From Trifolium pratense (Eukaryota; Streptophyta; Magnoliopsida; Fabales; Fabaceae): a stretch of DNA of 64,000 nt. The first letter of the stretch is position 1, and each line of letters opens with the position of its first letter. Positions 23,725 through 37,016 of this stretch are shown piece after piece. The notes under the pieces were generated by a model. The model was not told where the DNA came from and made no database searches. It saw only the letters and a list, made by a program, of their open reading frames with translations. The translations under genes were made by a program, and so were the position numbers. Where the stretch lies: positions 40,660,409-40,724,408 of the forward strand of contig NC_060065.1 in NCBI RefSeq assembly GCF_020283565.1. The letters are read 5' to 3'.

Positions 23725-26700
23725 AGAAAGAAAACAACCAAAGATAGCAGGGAAAAGATAGAACAAAAATGAGCACAGATCAAACGAGCCTAGAAGAAGC
23801 TCAACTTCAGATACTGGAAAAGAAAAAAAATCAAAGAAAGAAAGAAAATACAGGTTGTGCTGTGATAAACAGTAGTCAGTACTCAGTAGATTTGCAGAGA
23901 GGCTCCATCGACCATCCAGAAATGTAAGGCAGGTAATTTTAGGAAAGAGCTTTGTAATTATGAAATTTATTTACAGTTTTGTAATCATTTAAGCTTCTTT
24001 TTATTAATAATCATACTATAAGTGTTTTAAAAAACAAAAAGGATTCAGAAAACCAAGGATTACATTAATGGTCATGAAAACAGAAGAATGGAGAGAATAA
24101 AAGAGAAAACAGAGACATAAGGAATAGCGAAAAGCAAAGAAACAGGGGAAGAGAAGGAAGGAACAATAACAAAGAAACAGAAACTCGGAGGAACAGAGAT
24201 GCTACCTGAGAAAACCAAAACACCATTGACTTGTAATGGTGTTATGCTGGAAATCCACAGCATCATTGCGCAATACCAACACCAAAGCCACTACTTGACC
24301 ACAATGTTTTATCATAGTAAGAGTATCATAGATGTAAGTTTCATTTTATAAGTTAGAACCCTAAGATTATCTCCAGTAATGAATACCAGGAGGTGTTCTG
24401 AATTTTTTATGGACCCTACTACTATGTCTCGTTAGTTTTAAGAACTTTAGCAACTTTTCACTCCAACGATGCAACTCTTTATGAACATATTATTATACAA
24501 CGGTGTCCACTTCTTCTCCCTCCGATTATTATACAACGGTGTCCACTTCTTCTCCCTCCGATTGTGATACTCACCAAAAAACCATGTTACCAAATAGCCG
24601 CTGTAGGGGCAGGAAAAAAAAAAGTCACGGGGGAACTAGTACAAGAATAAGAACCAGAAGAGAAATACTGATGTATTGTGTTGTCAAGAACGACAATCAA
24701 TACAATGGCTGGAGGCTAACTCCTTGGAAAATTGGCAAACAAAAATGAAATAAAAGAAAATGAATAGGGAAAGCCCCTAAGTCAACCCTGAGACAGAGAG
24801 AGATACCCAACATTACAACAATTGCACCAATGAATACTTGCCTACCCGCTCTGTTAGTTTTCCCTCATATAATCATTTGTTTTCTCCTGTGATGCCAACA
24901 TCCTCTCCTACCAGTCCAATTTCACCACTTGTCCATTCTGGTACAACCACCACACTTCTCATGTTCAGCAACAACCTCAATTGTTTTCACTAAGCCCACA
25001 TTGTCATTGGGCCTTCGTCCTCTACTTCCCTTTTTGCCTCTTCTCTTATATACTTGTGATATCAGTCTTAGCAGCAGCTATGGCAGATTTTTTGCCAACC
25101 ACTATGGGCAATTTGTGAAGGATGGCAATGCCATGGCATGGCATAAACTAGGAGAACAAGTTGTTCCTTAACTTAATTATAAAAACCATGAGAAAACTAG
25201 GCATGGGAGATGCTCTGCTTGGTTGGAAGGTAGTCAATGGAAGGGGAAGGGAGGGATTACTTTAAATTTTAATGGTTTGGTTACTTGGTTTAATTTTTTG
25301 GAGGGGAAGGGACCGGGCAAAATCCCTACTGAGCTAATTTTAGATCCACTCCAAAAGTGGGGAGATTTGGAGGGGAGAAAATATTTGTTTAAATTTGGAG
25401 GTATATATCATTATATTTAACGTGACCTTAAATATTATAAGGCTAAAAAATGTAATTTTACCTTTTTCCTCCATTAAAATTATCCCCCTCCCCTTAATTG
25501 AACCATATACACAAGCATCTAAAAATCCCTTTCCTCCCCCCTCTGTTGAACCAAATAGACCCTACAGCAATCCACTTATAGTTTAAAGAATTAAATAAAT
25601 ATACACCAAAAATGTAACGAAGTTTTACACAAACATATCTAAACACATTTCACCATCCTACTACATCATAATATTACTACTTCAAACTTATTTATATTAT
25701 GGCAAGACGCTGAAATATAATTTACACTGCTGCATTGTGATTAAACTCTAATTTAAATTCAATCTCGTGTAAACTTAAAAAGTAATAGCAAAAATGGTTT
25801 TTGACTTTCACAGATTTGTGCTACAACCATGTTTATGTGAAATATCAATGTCCAATGCATAAAGAGAAATAGAGGATGATCAAACTTACCTTTTAACATC
25901 ACTTGTTAAATTCCCTGGTTCTTTTTCATGCAACCTCTTTCTAACACGCATATACTCATCAACCTTATCCGTCCAGCCACATGAGCTCAAAACTGACTTT
26001 ACTTCTTTCCCAAGACTGAGAGATGGTTTTGAAAATACAATATCAGTATGAGGAATATATTGATAATGAATAATTCACAAAGAAAATGGTATAAAAAAAT
26101 CATACATATAATGAATTGATTAGAGTGTAAAGGTGTTGAACATAAATAAGTCTTCATAAAATAATAATAATAATAATAATAATAAAAAATAAAAAACTGT
26201 CGAACATTAGCTAATTTCGACAGTTCAACCCAACGTGAAACACCGTCAAAAGTATGTGAGGATGCATTTCAACATATATCACAAAGCATAGCTAGGCATC
26301 ATTGAAGAATCAATTTTCATTTAAGTCCAATAATCAAATAAAATTAGTAAGAAAATAAATAAATAAATAAATAAAAGATTGAGTTAAGTATATATGATCA
26401 TACATGTCTCTCATTTCTTCAACTCTAGCACGAGACTGACTATCATTTGCAAGCAAAATGCATGGAGCCTCCTGTACTTTTCTCTTATTCCCCAGTATCT
26501 TAGTTTTGTTGACGACACCATTACTTTCTTGCTTAAAGTTGCCAGGCCCTCTAACTGTTATTATCTTGCTTCTATCAATATCTTCCGGAGGATCTAGTTT
26601 TACAGAATGGGTATCAACCGTCTGAATATTAGTGTGTCCATTTGTAACTGTCGAATCATTCCATTTCGTGTTGTTAGCAACACCAATCTTATTTTTGTCA

Positions 26701-29700
26701 AAGCCATTTCTGGTGGGTAATGATGAAGAATGATCTTTCTTTCCATTTTCCAAAGAAACTGAATTTGTTGCATGCCCATTTGTTAGCAAGGGCTGATTAC
26801 TGAACATGTCAACTTTCCCATTGACATTTACAGGAGCCGGACTTCTTTTGGAATTTGAACTACCATTAATGTCAAACTTTACTCGCAAGCCGGGAGGAAC
26901 TTCACCAATTTTAGATACACTTGGCATATCTTTACGAGAAGATTGCTCAGAATTTGATTTTGCATGGACGGCTTTGAATTGTACATCAACCTTAGGGGAT
27001 TCAGATGCCTGACTCCCATTAGAATGATGGGGCTTCACACCATTAGATGCAAGAGAACCATTGACTGACGCTGGCTTTTGATTAGTTCGAGAGAAAAACA
27101 GAATATAAACCTTTTCTGACAAAACTTCTTGCAGGCTTGCAAGTGTTACACAAGAATCGTCACAGCAATACCAACGACCCATTGCATCCTGTGAACGGGA
27201 TAGAAAATTACAACCCTAAACCATAAATCAACGTATTAACTATATAGTTTGCATACAGATGGACTATAAATTCACAAACCTACCTTTATATAAGCATAAT
27301 AGTGACCAGATTCAGGGGAGTATCCTGAATGCACAATAGTTCCAAAGAGCTTATATTCTGGTTGTGGATCCTAAACAAAAAATATTGTTAGAAAGAAATT
27401 GAAACATAATATTAATACAAGGGGAAAAAGGACAGACAACATTAACCATGTAGTACCAGGATAACAAGAAACATACACAATTTCATTGTTAACCAAGAAA
27501 TTTAAGGTCTTAAATGTTAGGGCCGAGGAAGCTAAGGGCCCAATTGATGGAGAATTGCAGTCCAACTGTGGGTTAGGATTGGCAAGTATACAATAAAAGG
27601 GAAGAAAGGGAATTGTGCCATGTAACAAGGTGAGATTGAGTGTCCATAGCTAGTTTAGCAAGTGAGGGGAACTATCCCTCGGAAGGGGAAACATAGGGAG
27701 AGAGTGCAATGGGGGGATTAATTTTGCATTCTGCTATTCTCGTTCCAGCTTGCACCCTCTGAAAGAGTTGTGCTCTAGATATCAAAGGGTGAAACTATCT
27801 AACTTATTTGATAATTCTAGATATCAAAGGGTGAAACTATTTAACTTATTTGATAAAAATACAGTTTCTAGTTTCTACTACCATACTGCTCTTTTTCATT
27901 CTCCAACAGAGTGATCCATTGATTATATAATATTGTAGCACCTTTCACATCCCACCAATTAGTTTTAATTTAAGTCTTACACAATTCATAATTACAGGAT
28001 TTCCATTTAATATTGAAATCCCATATGGGGATCATACTTTTTTTTTATCTGCATCAGGTTGCCAAAGTAAACCCTGTATTAATAGCAAATTACATATGAC
28101 TGACATACAAATTATAGTAGTACTATACACCAACATGCAATAGCACTTAAAGAAGATGTACAGGAAACCTTTCAATGTCATATTCTCCAGGTAAAAAAGT
28201 ATCATTTTGGCCAGTCTCGTGCAAAAATAAATTTCAAAACCACAATTTACTCAGAAGGTTTTCCTATATGGCTCGCATGTCCAATCATCTCATTTGACAA
28301 GCTTCTTATGAAGAATATCTAATCCTACTCTCGTATTTCTCTTATTTATTAATTTATTTATTATAACAATAACAACAATTAAAAAAAATAACAACAGCAA
28401 ATAGGACCAACAAGCGTAAAATCAATCATGTATGATTAACCAAACAAACTTAGCTAATATAAACAGATTTGAATCATCTAAGTGGTAAAGTGAGAAAATC
28501 ATGAGTTGTGATTGTAACAACCCCATGATTTGTTATGAAGTACCTGCAATATCTACATTTGATTTATTCATTAACGGTTGATATTACTTACTTACATTAT
28601 AAAGTAAATCACTAACTTTAAGGAACCAGATCCAAAATAAACATAGCAAATTATTGGAAAGATCAACAAAGACATCCCCCTTTCTGATTTTGGGAGCATA
28701 AGTAGGAGGAATATCAAAATTTGGAGACTACATATTGACAAGATTAAAGGAAGAACTGATCAAACATATCTAGCTAGCATGCCTTACATACACACCAATT
28801 ATCAAGTCCATGTCTGCCTCAATGATGCAAAAACCAACACACTCTATAGGAATAACTAGTTCAAAACAAACATCAAACATACCTGGCTTGTTTTGCACAT
28901 GAAGCTAGAAAGCACCATAACCTCTTCAAATCCAACAGTCTTATCTATCTTGCCACCCAATATGCCCTCGAATCTCTACAAGCCAAATTCATCAACACAC
29001 CATCATTACAAAAACACACACACACAACAACCAGTGGTGTCAAATGGCTTAATGTAGCAAATTTATAACAAATCATAATTGCTGCACGATAAGCTGTTTA
29101 ATATAAGTGTGATCAAAATAGACATTATAGTCTTGTTATGGCGCAATATAGCATAGCAGAATATGAACAAACAGCTATTTTCAGGAATAATAGAATATAA
29201 ACAACAACCAACCTTAAGCTGTATCACAAGTATATTAGGTGCTTGAAGTATAGACATCTGCTTCTTAGCCGTCACCAACTTCTTACAACTGAACAACACC
29301 CAAAAATCAATAAATTCAATCAATAAAGCCCTAATTCAAACATCAAACAATTTAACACACAATAATCAAAATTCGAAAAAGAGAAAAACACACTCACCCA
29401 TCACATTTATACTTATTATTTCCATCTAAAACCTCAGGCTGGAAAAACTTCTGCATAGAATCCTTAAGCGAATTACTATGAAAAACATCGAGACTAATAT
29501 CCATAATCTCATCAACCTTATTCGATTCGTATCCGCAGCAAAGACACTTAACCTGACTCTGCAAAGCACCACCAAAAATCTCCTTAACAATAGAAGCACC
29601 ACCGTCACCACCACCACCACCACCACTTTTCTTTCTAATCTTCTTCAAACGAAGACACGAATTATGACAAGCATCAATAACGTATCTAAGAAACTCATGT

Positions 29701-30125
29701 GCGTCCTCTTGACGACCACATCGGAAATGCTCAGCAAAGATCCGTAAACAGCTTTGGATTTTCGAAGGAGCTTCGGAAGTGAGATCTAAACGGAGTAATC
29801 GAAAAATTTGTTTCTCGAGTATACAAAAGGGACAAGATGAACCAGAAGAATCACCTGAAAAAAAATGAAAACAGAAAAATTAGATAAAATCGATGAAAAT
29901 TAGGTCAAATTAAAGGGAAGAAGAGAGATGAGAATTGTCGTTATTACAGAGAGATGAATGTTGAGAACGGAGACAGAAATTGGCGAGAGGAGGAGTGAAA
30001 GTGAGGCACTGAAGAACGCTATTGAGGTAACAAGAGTTACCGAGATTGCGAAGACCTAAAGGAGGAGAAGTTTTGCGTTTGGGAGTGAGGAGATTAGGTT
30101 GCCAGGTCATCTGCAAAGTAGCCAT
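22059..30125 (-). CDS. UBP25: Ubiquitin-specific protease (USP/UBP family, UBP25-like), 8 exons, 640 aa
   Basis: A cysteine protease that removes ubiquitin from proteins. Exons, in gene order: 30125-29948, 29854-29398, 29288-29213, 28975-28883, 27370-27284, 27188-26404, 26015-25890, 22179-22059. All introns are GT-AG and phases join without a break. The Cys box [16 protein letters not shown] has the nucleophile at Cys32. CPFC, then [11 protein letters not shown], follow. Paired CxxC motifs (KCLCCG and KCDGCK) form the fingers subdomain. The His box SGHYYAY has His291, and WYCCDDS carries the Asp at 307/308. After residue 310 a Ser/Asn-rich linker of about 240 residues leads to a conserved-looking helical C-terminus ([36 protein letters not shown]). 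The start at 30125 ([11 protein letters not shown]) resembles the plant UBP25 start; an in-frame ATG at 30224 would add 33 residues. Intron 7 is 3.7 kb and full of repeats. Confidence 0.92.
22369..22766. mobile_element. 398-bp foldback element inside UBP intron 7
   Basis: An almost complete palindrome, starting GGGGAGGGATCAAATTACAC and ending as its inverse, with arms of about 190 bp meeting near 22570. The ends include TTACACCGGTGTAA. The inner arm phrase TCATTTGATATGTTATTGAGA and its inverse are shared with the element at 46617-47005, so both belong to one family. Flanked by ATATATA on both sides. Confidence 0.8.
22767..22850. repeat. (TA)n-(GA)n compound microsatellite
   Basis: About 29 TA units, then about 12 GA units, between the foldback element and the next inverted-repeat element. 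Frames reading poly(Ile-Tyr) across it are not genes. Confidence 0.95.
22851..23637. mobile_element. 787-bp inverted-repeat element in UBP intron 7
   Basis: The left end (GTCAGG, then GTGTCAAACTTTATTTTGAC and ATATCCCTTGATT) matches the inverted right end over about 45-50 bp, apart from a 15-bp insertion on the left. It is flanked by microsatellites on both sides ((TA)n-(GA)n and (TA)n), so it appears to have entered a TA repeat. No coding capacity. Confidence 0.65.
23638..23720. repeat. (TA)n microsatellite
   Basis: About 41 TA units at the right border of the 787-bp element. Confidence 0.95.
24495..24562. repeat. Tandem duplication of a 36-bp unit
   Basis: ACAACGGTGTCCACTTCTTC plus CTCCCTCCGATT occurs twice back to back inside UBP intron 7. 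No function evident. Confidence 0.8.
25210..25570. repeat. Degenerate foldback-like repeat in UBP intron 7
   Basis: A purine-rich left side (GGAAGGGGAAGGGAGGGATT) and pyrimidine-rich right side (CCCTTTCCTCCCCCCTCTGT, TTGAACCAAATAGACCC) are loosely inverse, in the style of the TTTGGTT...GGGGAAGG MITEs. Ends not fixed. Confidence 0.4.
27776..27856. repeat. Tandem duplication of a 43-bp unit
   Basis: TAGATATCAAAGGGTGAAAC plus TAT(C/T)TAACTTATTTGATAA occurs twice in the UBP intron between the exons at 27284-27370 and 28883-28975. Confidence 0.75.
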
Positions 30126-30225
30126 CAACGCCGACGGCGACAACAAGGAGAAGCCACCAAAGCATTGGACGGCGTTGCCGTTGATGGTTGGGACCTCAAC
30201 AATACTGAACGCCGCCAACGCCACC

Positions 30226-32135
30226 GCAATCGCATCGCGCGAATTCGATAGCGATTTGAGGTTCTTTCAGGTTCTTCTTTCTTTCCCTCTCTTTGTTTTT
30301 CTGTTATTTTTTTATTTGTAATATTTTTTTTCTTCTAGTATCTTCTTAGTTCTTACAAAAATACTAGTGTAATAAAAAGGAATATTCTTGTAAAAATAAA
30401 TTAATATTCATATTCAATTTAAAATAAAGTGTGAAAATAAAAATATGTTTATAACAAAAAATTGTGATTTTGTTGGTGATTTTTTAGATTTTATTTTTTT
30501 ATATTCAATTTAATTATTTCATTGTAATTAATTAGGATTTTTTTTATAATCGTGAGGGCCTAAGCCGAAAAAAAAAATGAAGATTACAACGGAATTAATC
30601 GAGGGGTTGTATGCCCCATCCTATCCGCAAAATATAAATTCATAATTTGATCAGGACAATTCATCTTTCTAAATTTGCAGAGTTCTTTCATAATTAGGAT
30701 TTTTTTATCTCGATAAATACTTTAAGATATTTTATAGTTTAATTGAATATTAGTAGAATATTAGAAACAAATGTTTTATTCATATGAATTAACTTGTGAA
30801 TCAATTAGAAAGGTTGATTGAGACACAAGATAAGACCAAATCAAACAAACAAGAGTCGATCTTCCTATGCTTAGTATATTCAATTCAATTGCAAAGAATA
30901 AAGAACTCGGCTAAGCCTCAATTCTATTTTAAATACCAAGTACACCATCAATCAAAGAGTCATTACACTAAGCCAATAATATTGACCAGGTCTTGAGTTA
31001 TTTAGGTAGTATAAAAAACATCTAAAGTTCTTGTCAAAAAATAATAATATAAGGTGAATTCTTCGTTATACTGTTAGAATTTTATAATATGTTCTTTTTA
31101 TGACAATATATTATGTTCTTGTTGATTGTTATCATGTATGTTTATGCTATGTTTTGGACTACGCAACCATAATTTTTGTTCCAAGTAGGCGCATTGTAAA
31201 TCAATAACCTTGCTACTAAAAAGATAAATAAAACCTCGACATTTAGTATCTGCAAAGAATTTCAAAATCAGATGTTAATTCAGCCAACAAAGATAAAAAC
31301 TATTTGAAACGCTGTACAATTACTATACATTCCATAATATACTTCGATATATGGCAACACTAGCATTTTATCACAGTTATATAAAGTAAATTATATAGGC
31401 AACAAGTGATCAAACAGTGATTCCAAAACACAAGTATGATTCAAATACATGTAGTAAGAATAGGATGAAACATTCGGTTATAACTTTTGATCCCCTTACA
31501 ACACAATAATGGACTAGTAAGAAACATTGAAAGCATCTAGATCAACAAAAATTAGTCGGGAGCAAAGATTCCCAACACTGAACGAATCACTATCAACATA
31601 CATTTAAAAACACAAAATAATGTTACAAAGATTTTATCTTTGTCCCTGAAGGTGGTATAAACCCTTGGACTACCAGCTCAAGGTCCAATCGTAGTGAATG
31701 GTGCATGCCTGGACTCGTAATCTTGACCATCAAGTTGAAATAGTGAATCACTAAGATTACAACTGGTAATTGCATCAAAAAAATCACTAGGGATAACTTC
31801 AGAGTCCTCAAAATTCAAATGCCATGGCTTAGCACCTCAATTTGAAAGGATAAAGTTTGTGTATACATATACACATATTACACTTGATTCAGAATGTTAC
31901 ATTCCCGACTGAAATTGTTTATAAGATAGAAGAAACTCCATAACTCTTGTTTAAATCTATATCCACTACATGAATATTTGATACACTATCTAACAACTGT
32001 GTTGCTATCTACTATATGTTCCCACAAGGCATGAACAACTGGAAGAGATAAAGAAATACTCTATAAGAAGCAAAAATGTGGGAAGAGGATACAGTCAAAT
32101 ATATGTATACATACATTGAGTAATTCAGACTGCTA
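30226..32135. other. Intergenic: UBP promoter side and transporter 3' side
   Basis: UBP transcription should start in the first few hundred bases (minus strand, CT/GA-rich). The right part is probably the transporter 3' UTR and flank. No other gene or clear element was seen. Confidence 0.4.
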
Positions 32136-35100
32136 CTATCTATTTACTAAAGGCTGAGACTCCTGCATTTGGGTAGATTCAACAAGCTCAGAAGCAGCTG
32201 AGGGGTCTCGAGAAGTTTCCTTTTTTAACTTGAAGTTATTATATGCTGCTACACCTGCAATGGCTGAATGAATATTTACAATAATAATCAGTCATTGATA
32301 CAGAAGCTGCTCACATTTCTTGGTTCATATTTAATAAGATTCAGAGTTGCTTCATATCCAAGTCTTACAAGTTACAACTAATATAATTTGTACATTTGTA
32401 CCATTTAACTTTTAATTTGAGTACAATATTCATACTTCTCTAAGGAATATTTTATAAAAACTCAACCATACCACCTACAAACTTTTTTTTTTGAACAAGC
32501 CAAAATGAGATATATTAACAAAAAGCTTCCTCAGCACAAGATGTGCCGAGAACGACTACAAGAGTTTACAAATAGCCACAGTAAGAAATACAAACAATCA
32601 TACAAGGCCCAAACATAAAAGGGGACTAGACCACCAACTATGGTAGTTTAAGACTAAAGTAACACTCGTCGTCTTGTCTCCCCACTCCACCTACAAACTT
32701 GTCTCCCCACTCCACACTAGTACATCAGTGAGTACCGAGTATAATAACCAGTCACAATAAAAATAAAAAATATTTGAGATTCGGCATCTAGAAAACACTT
32801 CTGAACCCAACTAGTCTGACTTGAGCTGGGTAAACCCGCCTAGAGTAGAGGGAAAAATCTCTCCCGGTGCTTATGCCTCTGCATTACATCCACAAGACTT
32901 AAATCTGTAGCATTATTTATAGGAAACCGAGTTACTTACCATTACCACTCTGACCATTAAATGTCAATAAACAAAATAGAATATGCCACGTCACTCTCCA
33001 CCCACACCCTAAACATAAAGGGATTAAAAAGAGAAGAAATCTGACTGTTGATTGGTGTAAGATTTGCTCACGACAATGTTGAAAATGAACAGGAACTTAT
33101 TTGTTTGCTAGGTTTATATTTGTTAATATGCACACAGACTTCCAGGGAACACCTAATACTGGACTACCCAATTTTCGTGGATTGTGGAATATATTTTAGT
33201 TTACTATAGCATTTGAGAGAAATGTTATGAAAATCCTCAAAGGATTATCAAATGAGAAAGGAATTTAGGTGGTCAAAGATTATAAGATACTTACCAATTC
33301 CATAACCAAACAAATTGATGGTTGTTAACTTTGTGTCAGCAAACAGAGCAGCAGACAGTAAGACAACCACCCAATCCTTAACAACTCCAGCAACACGAAT
33401 GGTTAAAGCACTTGTGTGTGTAATCACAAGGAAAACTGATAAGTTTAGAGCAAAAGTGCAAAGGCAATTGAGGATAAGCAAAACAGGTGGGAAGTTCCAT
33501 GGTCCATGGTCCTCCATCTTTGATCTCTCTAGAAATATCCATGGAAGGAATAAACAAAGTGCACTGCGGAAAATTTTGAAGTTATTTAAATAGCCATCAA
33601 TTTACACACAAATCGTTCAAAACTTAAGCAACAATAAGTAAAATTATAAAAAGAACACTTGCCTGCAGGGACTAACATAATACATCACAGATATAGGATT
33701 CAACTTAAGACCCTTCCTCTTCACAAAAATTTCCATGAAGATAAGTCTTAGAGCTTCACCAACAACACCTCCCATTTGGTAAACTACTCCAATCCAGTTT
33801 ATATTTATCTCACCATAAGAAGCTACTAGAACACCAAAACTAATCATTGACATGATGAAAAGCATTTTGCAGCTCATCACCTCAAGTCCTACAGCTACTC
33901 CAAGCACAAAAACAGCTACAGGCACTGTGATTTTCATTTAAAGAACAAGAGAGAATAGGCAATTAGTTGTAGTATTGGAAGAAAAGTATGGCCTACAAAT
34001 ATACAATCATCATAAACTGTACACAGCTAGGGCAAGTTGATAAACCAACAAATCTGATTGTTTTAAATGTCACAAACAACACATATTCAGCCATTAAGGT
34101 TACCATTGATAGATAATAGATATCATAAAGGCTAAAGATGCCTAACTATTATTGATAAAGAAAAAGGTTATTCTTACGAATGCTAAAGAAAAGAATTGTA
34201 CGAATAAATCTCCACAGGTTTACACCCACTACCCCCATGATTTCCACTAAAAACGAGATTAACGTGAAATCATTTTTTTAAAACATTGCCAAGTGTTGAT
34301 TCTTGCATTTCGTCTCTTAAGTGCTTCGTAATAAATAAATAAATAGCATGCCTCTATTGATAATATGCAGGATCATAGATTATAGTAACTTACTAATTGC
34401 CTTCAGCATTTGTGCAAATGCAACGGAAATATACAGGTAGGCAGTATTTCCAAGCCAAAGAGTCATTGCAAACATGGCTCCAATTGGCACTACTGAAGTA
34501 GCATATCTGTAATAATAAGTATGAAATAATTACAACTGGAATTTGGAGACATCACAAGTATTTAATGAAATCAACTATTAAGGTACATAGCCTTGATGTA
34601 ATAGACCTAGGTTAACATCACAAGAAGAGAAGCATTTGCACATAGAGACAATCAGGCGCAAAATGTATGCACAATCAAAACCAAGATTTGATCCTTATAT
34701 TGTTTAACACCACAACCATGATTAAAGTAATGTATCGCCGAGCTATTTTTAAATCGTGAATCATAATCATATTGAATTGTGAAATTCAAAGATACAATGA
34801 TAAATCACTTGAAATTGAAATATCATATAAATGATGAATAGTATTATCCAATCTAATATTCCTTCCGCCCCTAATCTTTGGTCCTTTTAAACATTTTACT
34901 TTTGTCCCAAAACTTTGGTCTTTTAGAAACCAAGACGCAATTAATGATATTTTTGTTTTTGTACCTTAACAAAAACCAAAAGCATACAAACAATTTGGTC
35001 TTTAAGTATTAAATGTATAAACCTATCTAAATTTATTATTACTTCTTAAAATGTGTGCACATACCTAAATGGACCAAACATTAGGGGCAGAGGAAGTAAT

Positions 35101-37016
35101 ATTAAAGTAGGAACAGACAAAACAAATTGACAGCAATTCTCACAAAACAAAATCACAAGTCATAACTAATTCTCCTTATCCACTTATAAGTGAATAAGGA
35201 AAATAGCCATAACATAAAGGTAACTCAGCGAACTTATTCAAACCCATCAGTAATTCTTACATGGTGCAAATCACAAGCTTGCCAAATCATATAGAACCAT
35301 GTCATTTGAATCAAAACTCGTGCTGTTTTAACAACCAAACAATTTCGGATCGTCAGATTATACACCTCTTAAATTAAAAGGATATTTCTTCATTGACTTC
35401 GATTTTTTTCGTCAATTCCATATCTAAAGTGGATAATGGGTCAAAGCTGAATACATACAGCCATACACAGAAACTTGCATATAGTATCAACCAGTTAATA
35501 ACCTTTCTTAATCGGCAAATGTATTATCTTAATATCCCACTTTTATCATTTCAGTGACCAACAGCCAGAGAAAGTAAGACAAAACCAAAAATATTCATAT
35601 ATGAAAAACTATAAATCAGCTATAATTTACAGAAATTGTCTTTATTTACTCACATTTCAGGAGTCATTCCCTGCTCAACCTTCAAAACCTATAACAAACA
35701 GATAATTAATCAGCATTGCATAATAGTAACTGATCAAATAACACATTAAACCAAACAGTAAAACATACCTTTAGAACTTTGGTTAATATAAAACACACAA
35801 CAGAGGAGAAGATCATATGAAGTAGAGTCAACGCCAAAGGATAAGGAAAGTTAATTTCCTTAGACGACAAAACCCACTGCAGACAACAAAATTGAAAGAA
35901 AAACAAAATCCATCAGTTACATAACAATTAACAACACATGTGCGACTTTCCGCATTTTATCCTCATTCATTTCTCAAATCAAACATAAACCTAAAACCAA
36001 ACATAACACAATAATCCTTCCAAGTATCGCTCAAAAGACACGTGTTAACATTGTCGCCCTTCATTCATTTCTCAAATCAAACATAAACCTAGAACCAAAC
36101 AGAACACAATAATCCTTCCAAGTATCGCTCAAAAGACACGTGTTAACATTGTCGCCCTTCATTCATTTCTCAAATCAAACATAAACCTAGAACCAAACAG
36201 AACACGATAATCCTTCCAAGTATCGCTCAAAAGACATGTGCTCACATTGTCACCCTTCATTCATTTCTCAAATCAAACATAAACCTAGAACCAAACAGAA
36301 CACGATAATCCTTCCAAGTATCGCTCAAAAGACACGTGTTCACATTGTCCCCTTCATTCATTTCTCAAATCAAGCATAATTCTAAACCAAAATAGAACAC
36401 ATCAATACATTCAAATATCACTCAAAATCCAGTCAAAACTATATAAAATATCAAAAACGTAAATCCAAACAAGCAGCGACGCATGGTACTATAACTATGC
36501 TAATGCTATTACCACTAGCATTCTACCATCCACATTTCACACACACACACAGACACAAATATTGTACAAAAAATTGCTTAATCACTTCAATTCTCTTACA
36601 CTCAACCCTAATTCTGAAAACATTTCCACTAAAGCTAAACTACAGCTAAAATCTTACAAATCCTTAATTAGTCAACTACACCTAAAAACTTCCAAATCCT
36701 TAATCCATTCATCACCATATCAAATCCAAATCAACAACACAAACCTTAAGAAAATTCAACCTAACCTCACAAAAACAAAAACAAAAACAAAAAAGTCAAT
36801 CAAATATCAAATCCTAGCTTATAAATCAACACAGAACCTTTCTAGCAGTAAAATTTCAGCCGTTTTAACAGAAAACAAGAAAATCATGCAAAATGAATAA
36901 GAATGAAACAGGTGATAATAAGTAACCTTGTTGAAGAAGATTTGACCGCTGGAAAGAGCAATGTAGAGAAGAAGATAAGCGTAGGTGAGAAAACCTTCGT
37001 TCTTTGGATCCGCCAT
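32136..37016 (-). CDS. Triose-phosphate/nucleotide-sugar-type transporter (DMT superfamily), 7 exons, 334 aa
   Basis: A membrane exchanger of the plant TPT/NST family, closest by eye to the subgroup labelled probable sugar phosphate/phosphate translocator At3g14410. Exons in gene order: 37016-36927, 35876-35769, 35688-35654, 34506-34394, 33924-33663, 33563-33295, 32263-32136; all phases join. Telling stretches are [59 protein letters not shown] then [40 protein letters not shown] and [20 protein letters not shown]. About ten hydrophobic segments are expected. The protein starts directly with the first membrane segment, without a plastid transit peptide, so a Golgi/ER-type membrane is likelier than plastid. 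The tail is hydrophilic. Intron 5 uses a GC donor. The true substrate cannot be read from sequence. Confidence 0.92.
32485..32686 (-). mobile_element. 5'-truncated LINE-like insertion in the transporter's intron 6
   Basis: A T-run then GAACAAGCCAAAATGAGATA reads on the minus strand as a LINE-style 3' end followed by poly(A). The segment lies between identical 14-bp copies of CCACCTACAAACTT (32471-32484 and 32687-32700), as expected after target-primed insertion. The phrase CTTGTCTCCCCACTCCAC is also repeated on both sides of the right copy, a small extra duplication. Confidence 0.7.
33661..33662 (-). other. GC splice donor of the transporter's intron 5
   Basis: The exon ending TGCAG is followed by GCAAGT, and the next exon starts TGCACTTTG after ..CCGCAG. 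Only this join keeps the conserved MYYVSPC-SALCLF reading. The otherwise perfect AG|GCAAGT fits the known minor GC-AG class. Confidence 0.85.
34859..35097. mobile_element. Stowaway-like MITE in the transporter's intron 3
   Basis: Left CTTCCGCCCCTAATCTTTGG and inverted right CTTCCTCTGCCCCTAATGTT match imperfectly. TA dinucleotides flank both ends and the interior is AT-rich. Confidence 0.6.
35964..36430. repeat. 98-bp tandem repeat, about 4.5 copies, in transporter intron 1
   Basis: Units begin CATTCATTTCTCAAATCAAA at 35964, 36062, 36160, 36258 and 36355. Most units contain ACACGTGT, so the array repeats a CACGTG G-box three times (one unit reads ACATGTG). Units differ at a few positions, mostly in the first and last. 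Confidence 0.9.

Noticed and set aside
24929..25171. Plus-strand 80-residue frame
   Set aside because: Inside the large last intron of the ubiquitin protease, opposite strand, no motif and no promoter signal.
36562..36900. Plus-strand 112-residue frame
   Set aside because: Lys/Asn/Thr-rich low-complexity translation of transporter intron 1; the minus-strand gene model accounts for the region.
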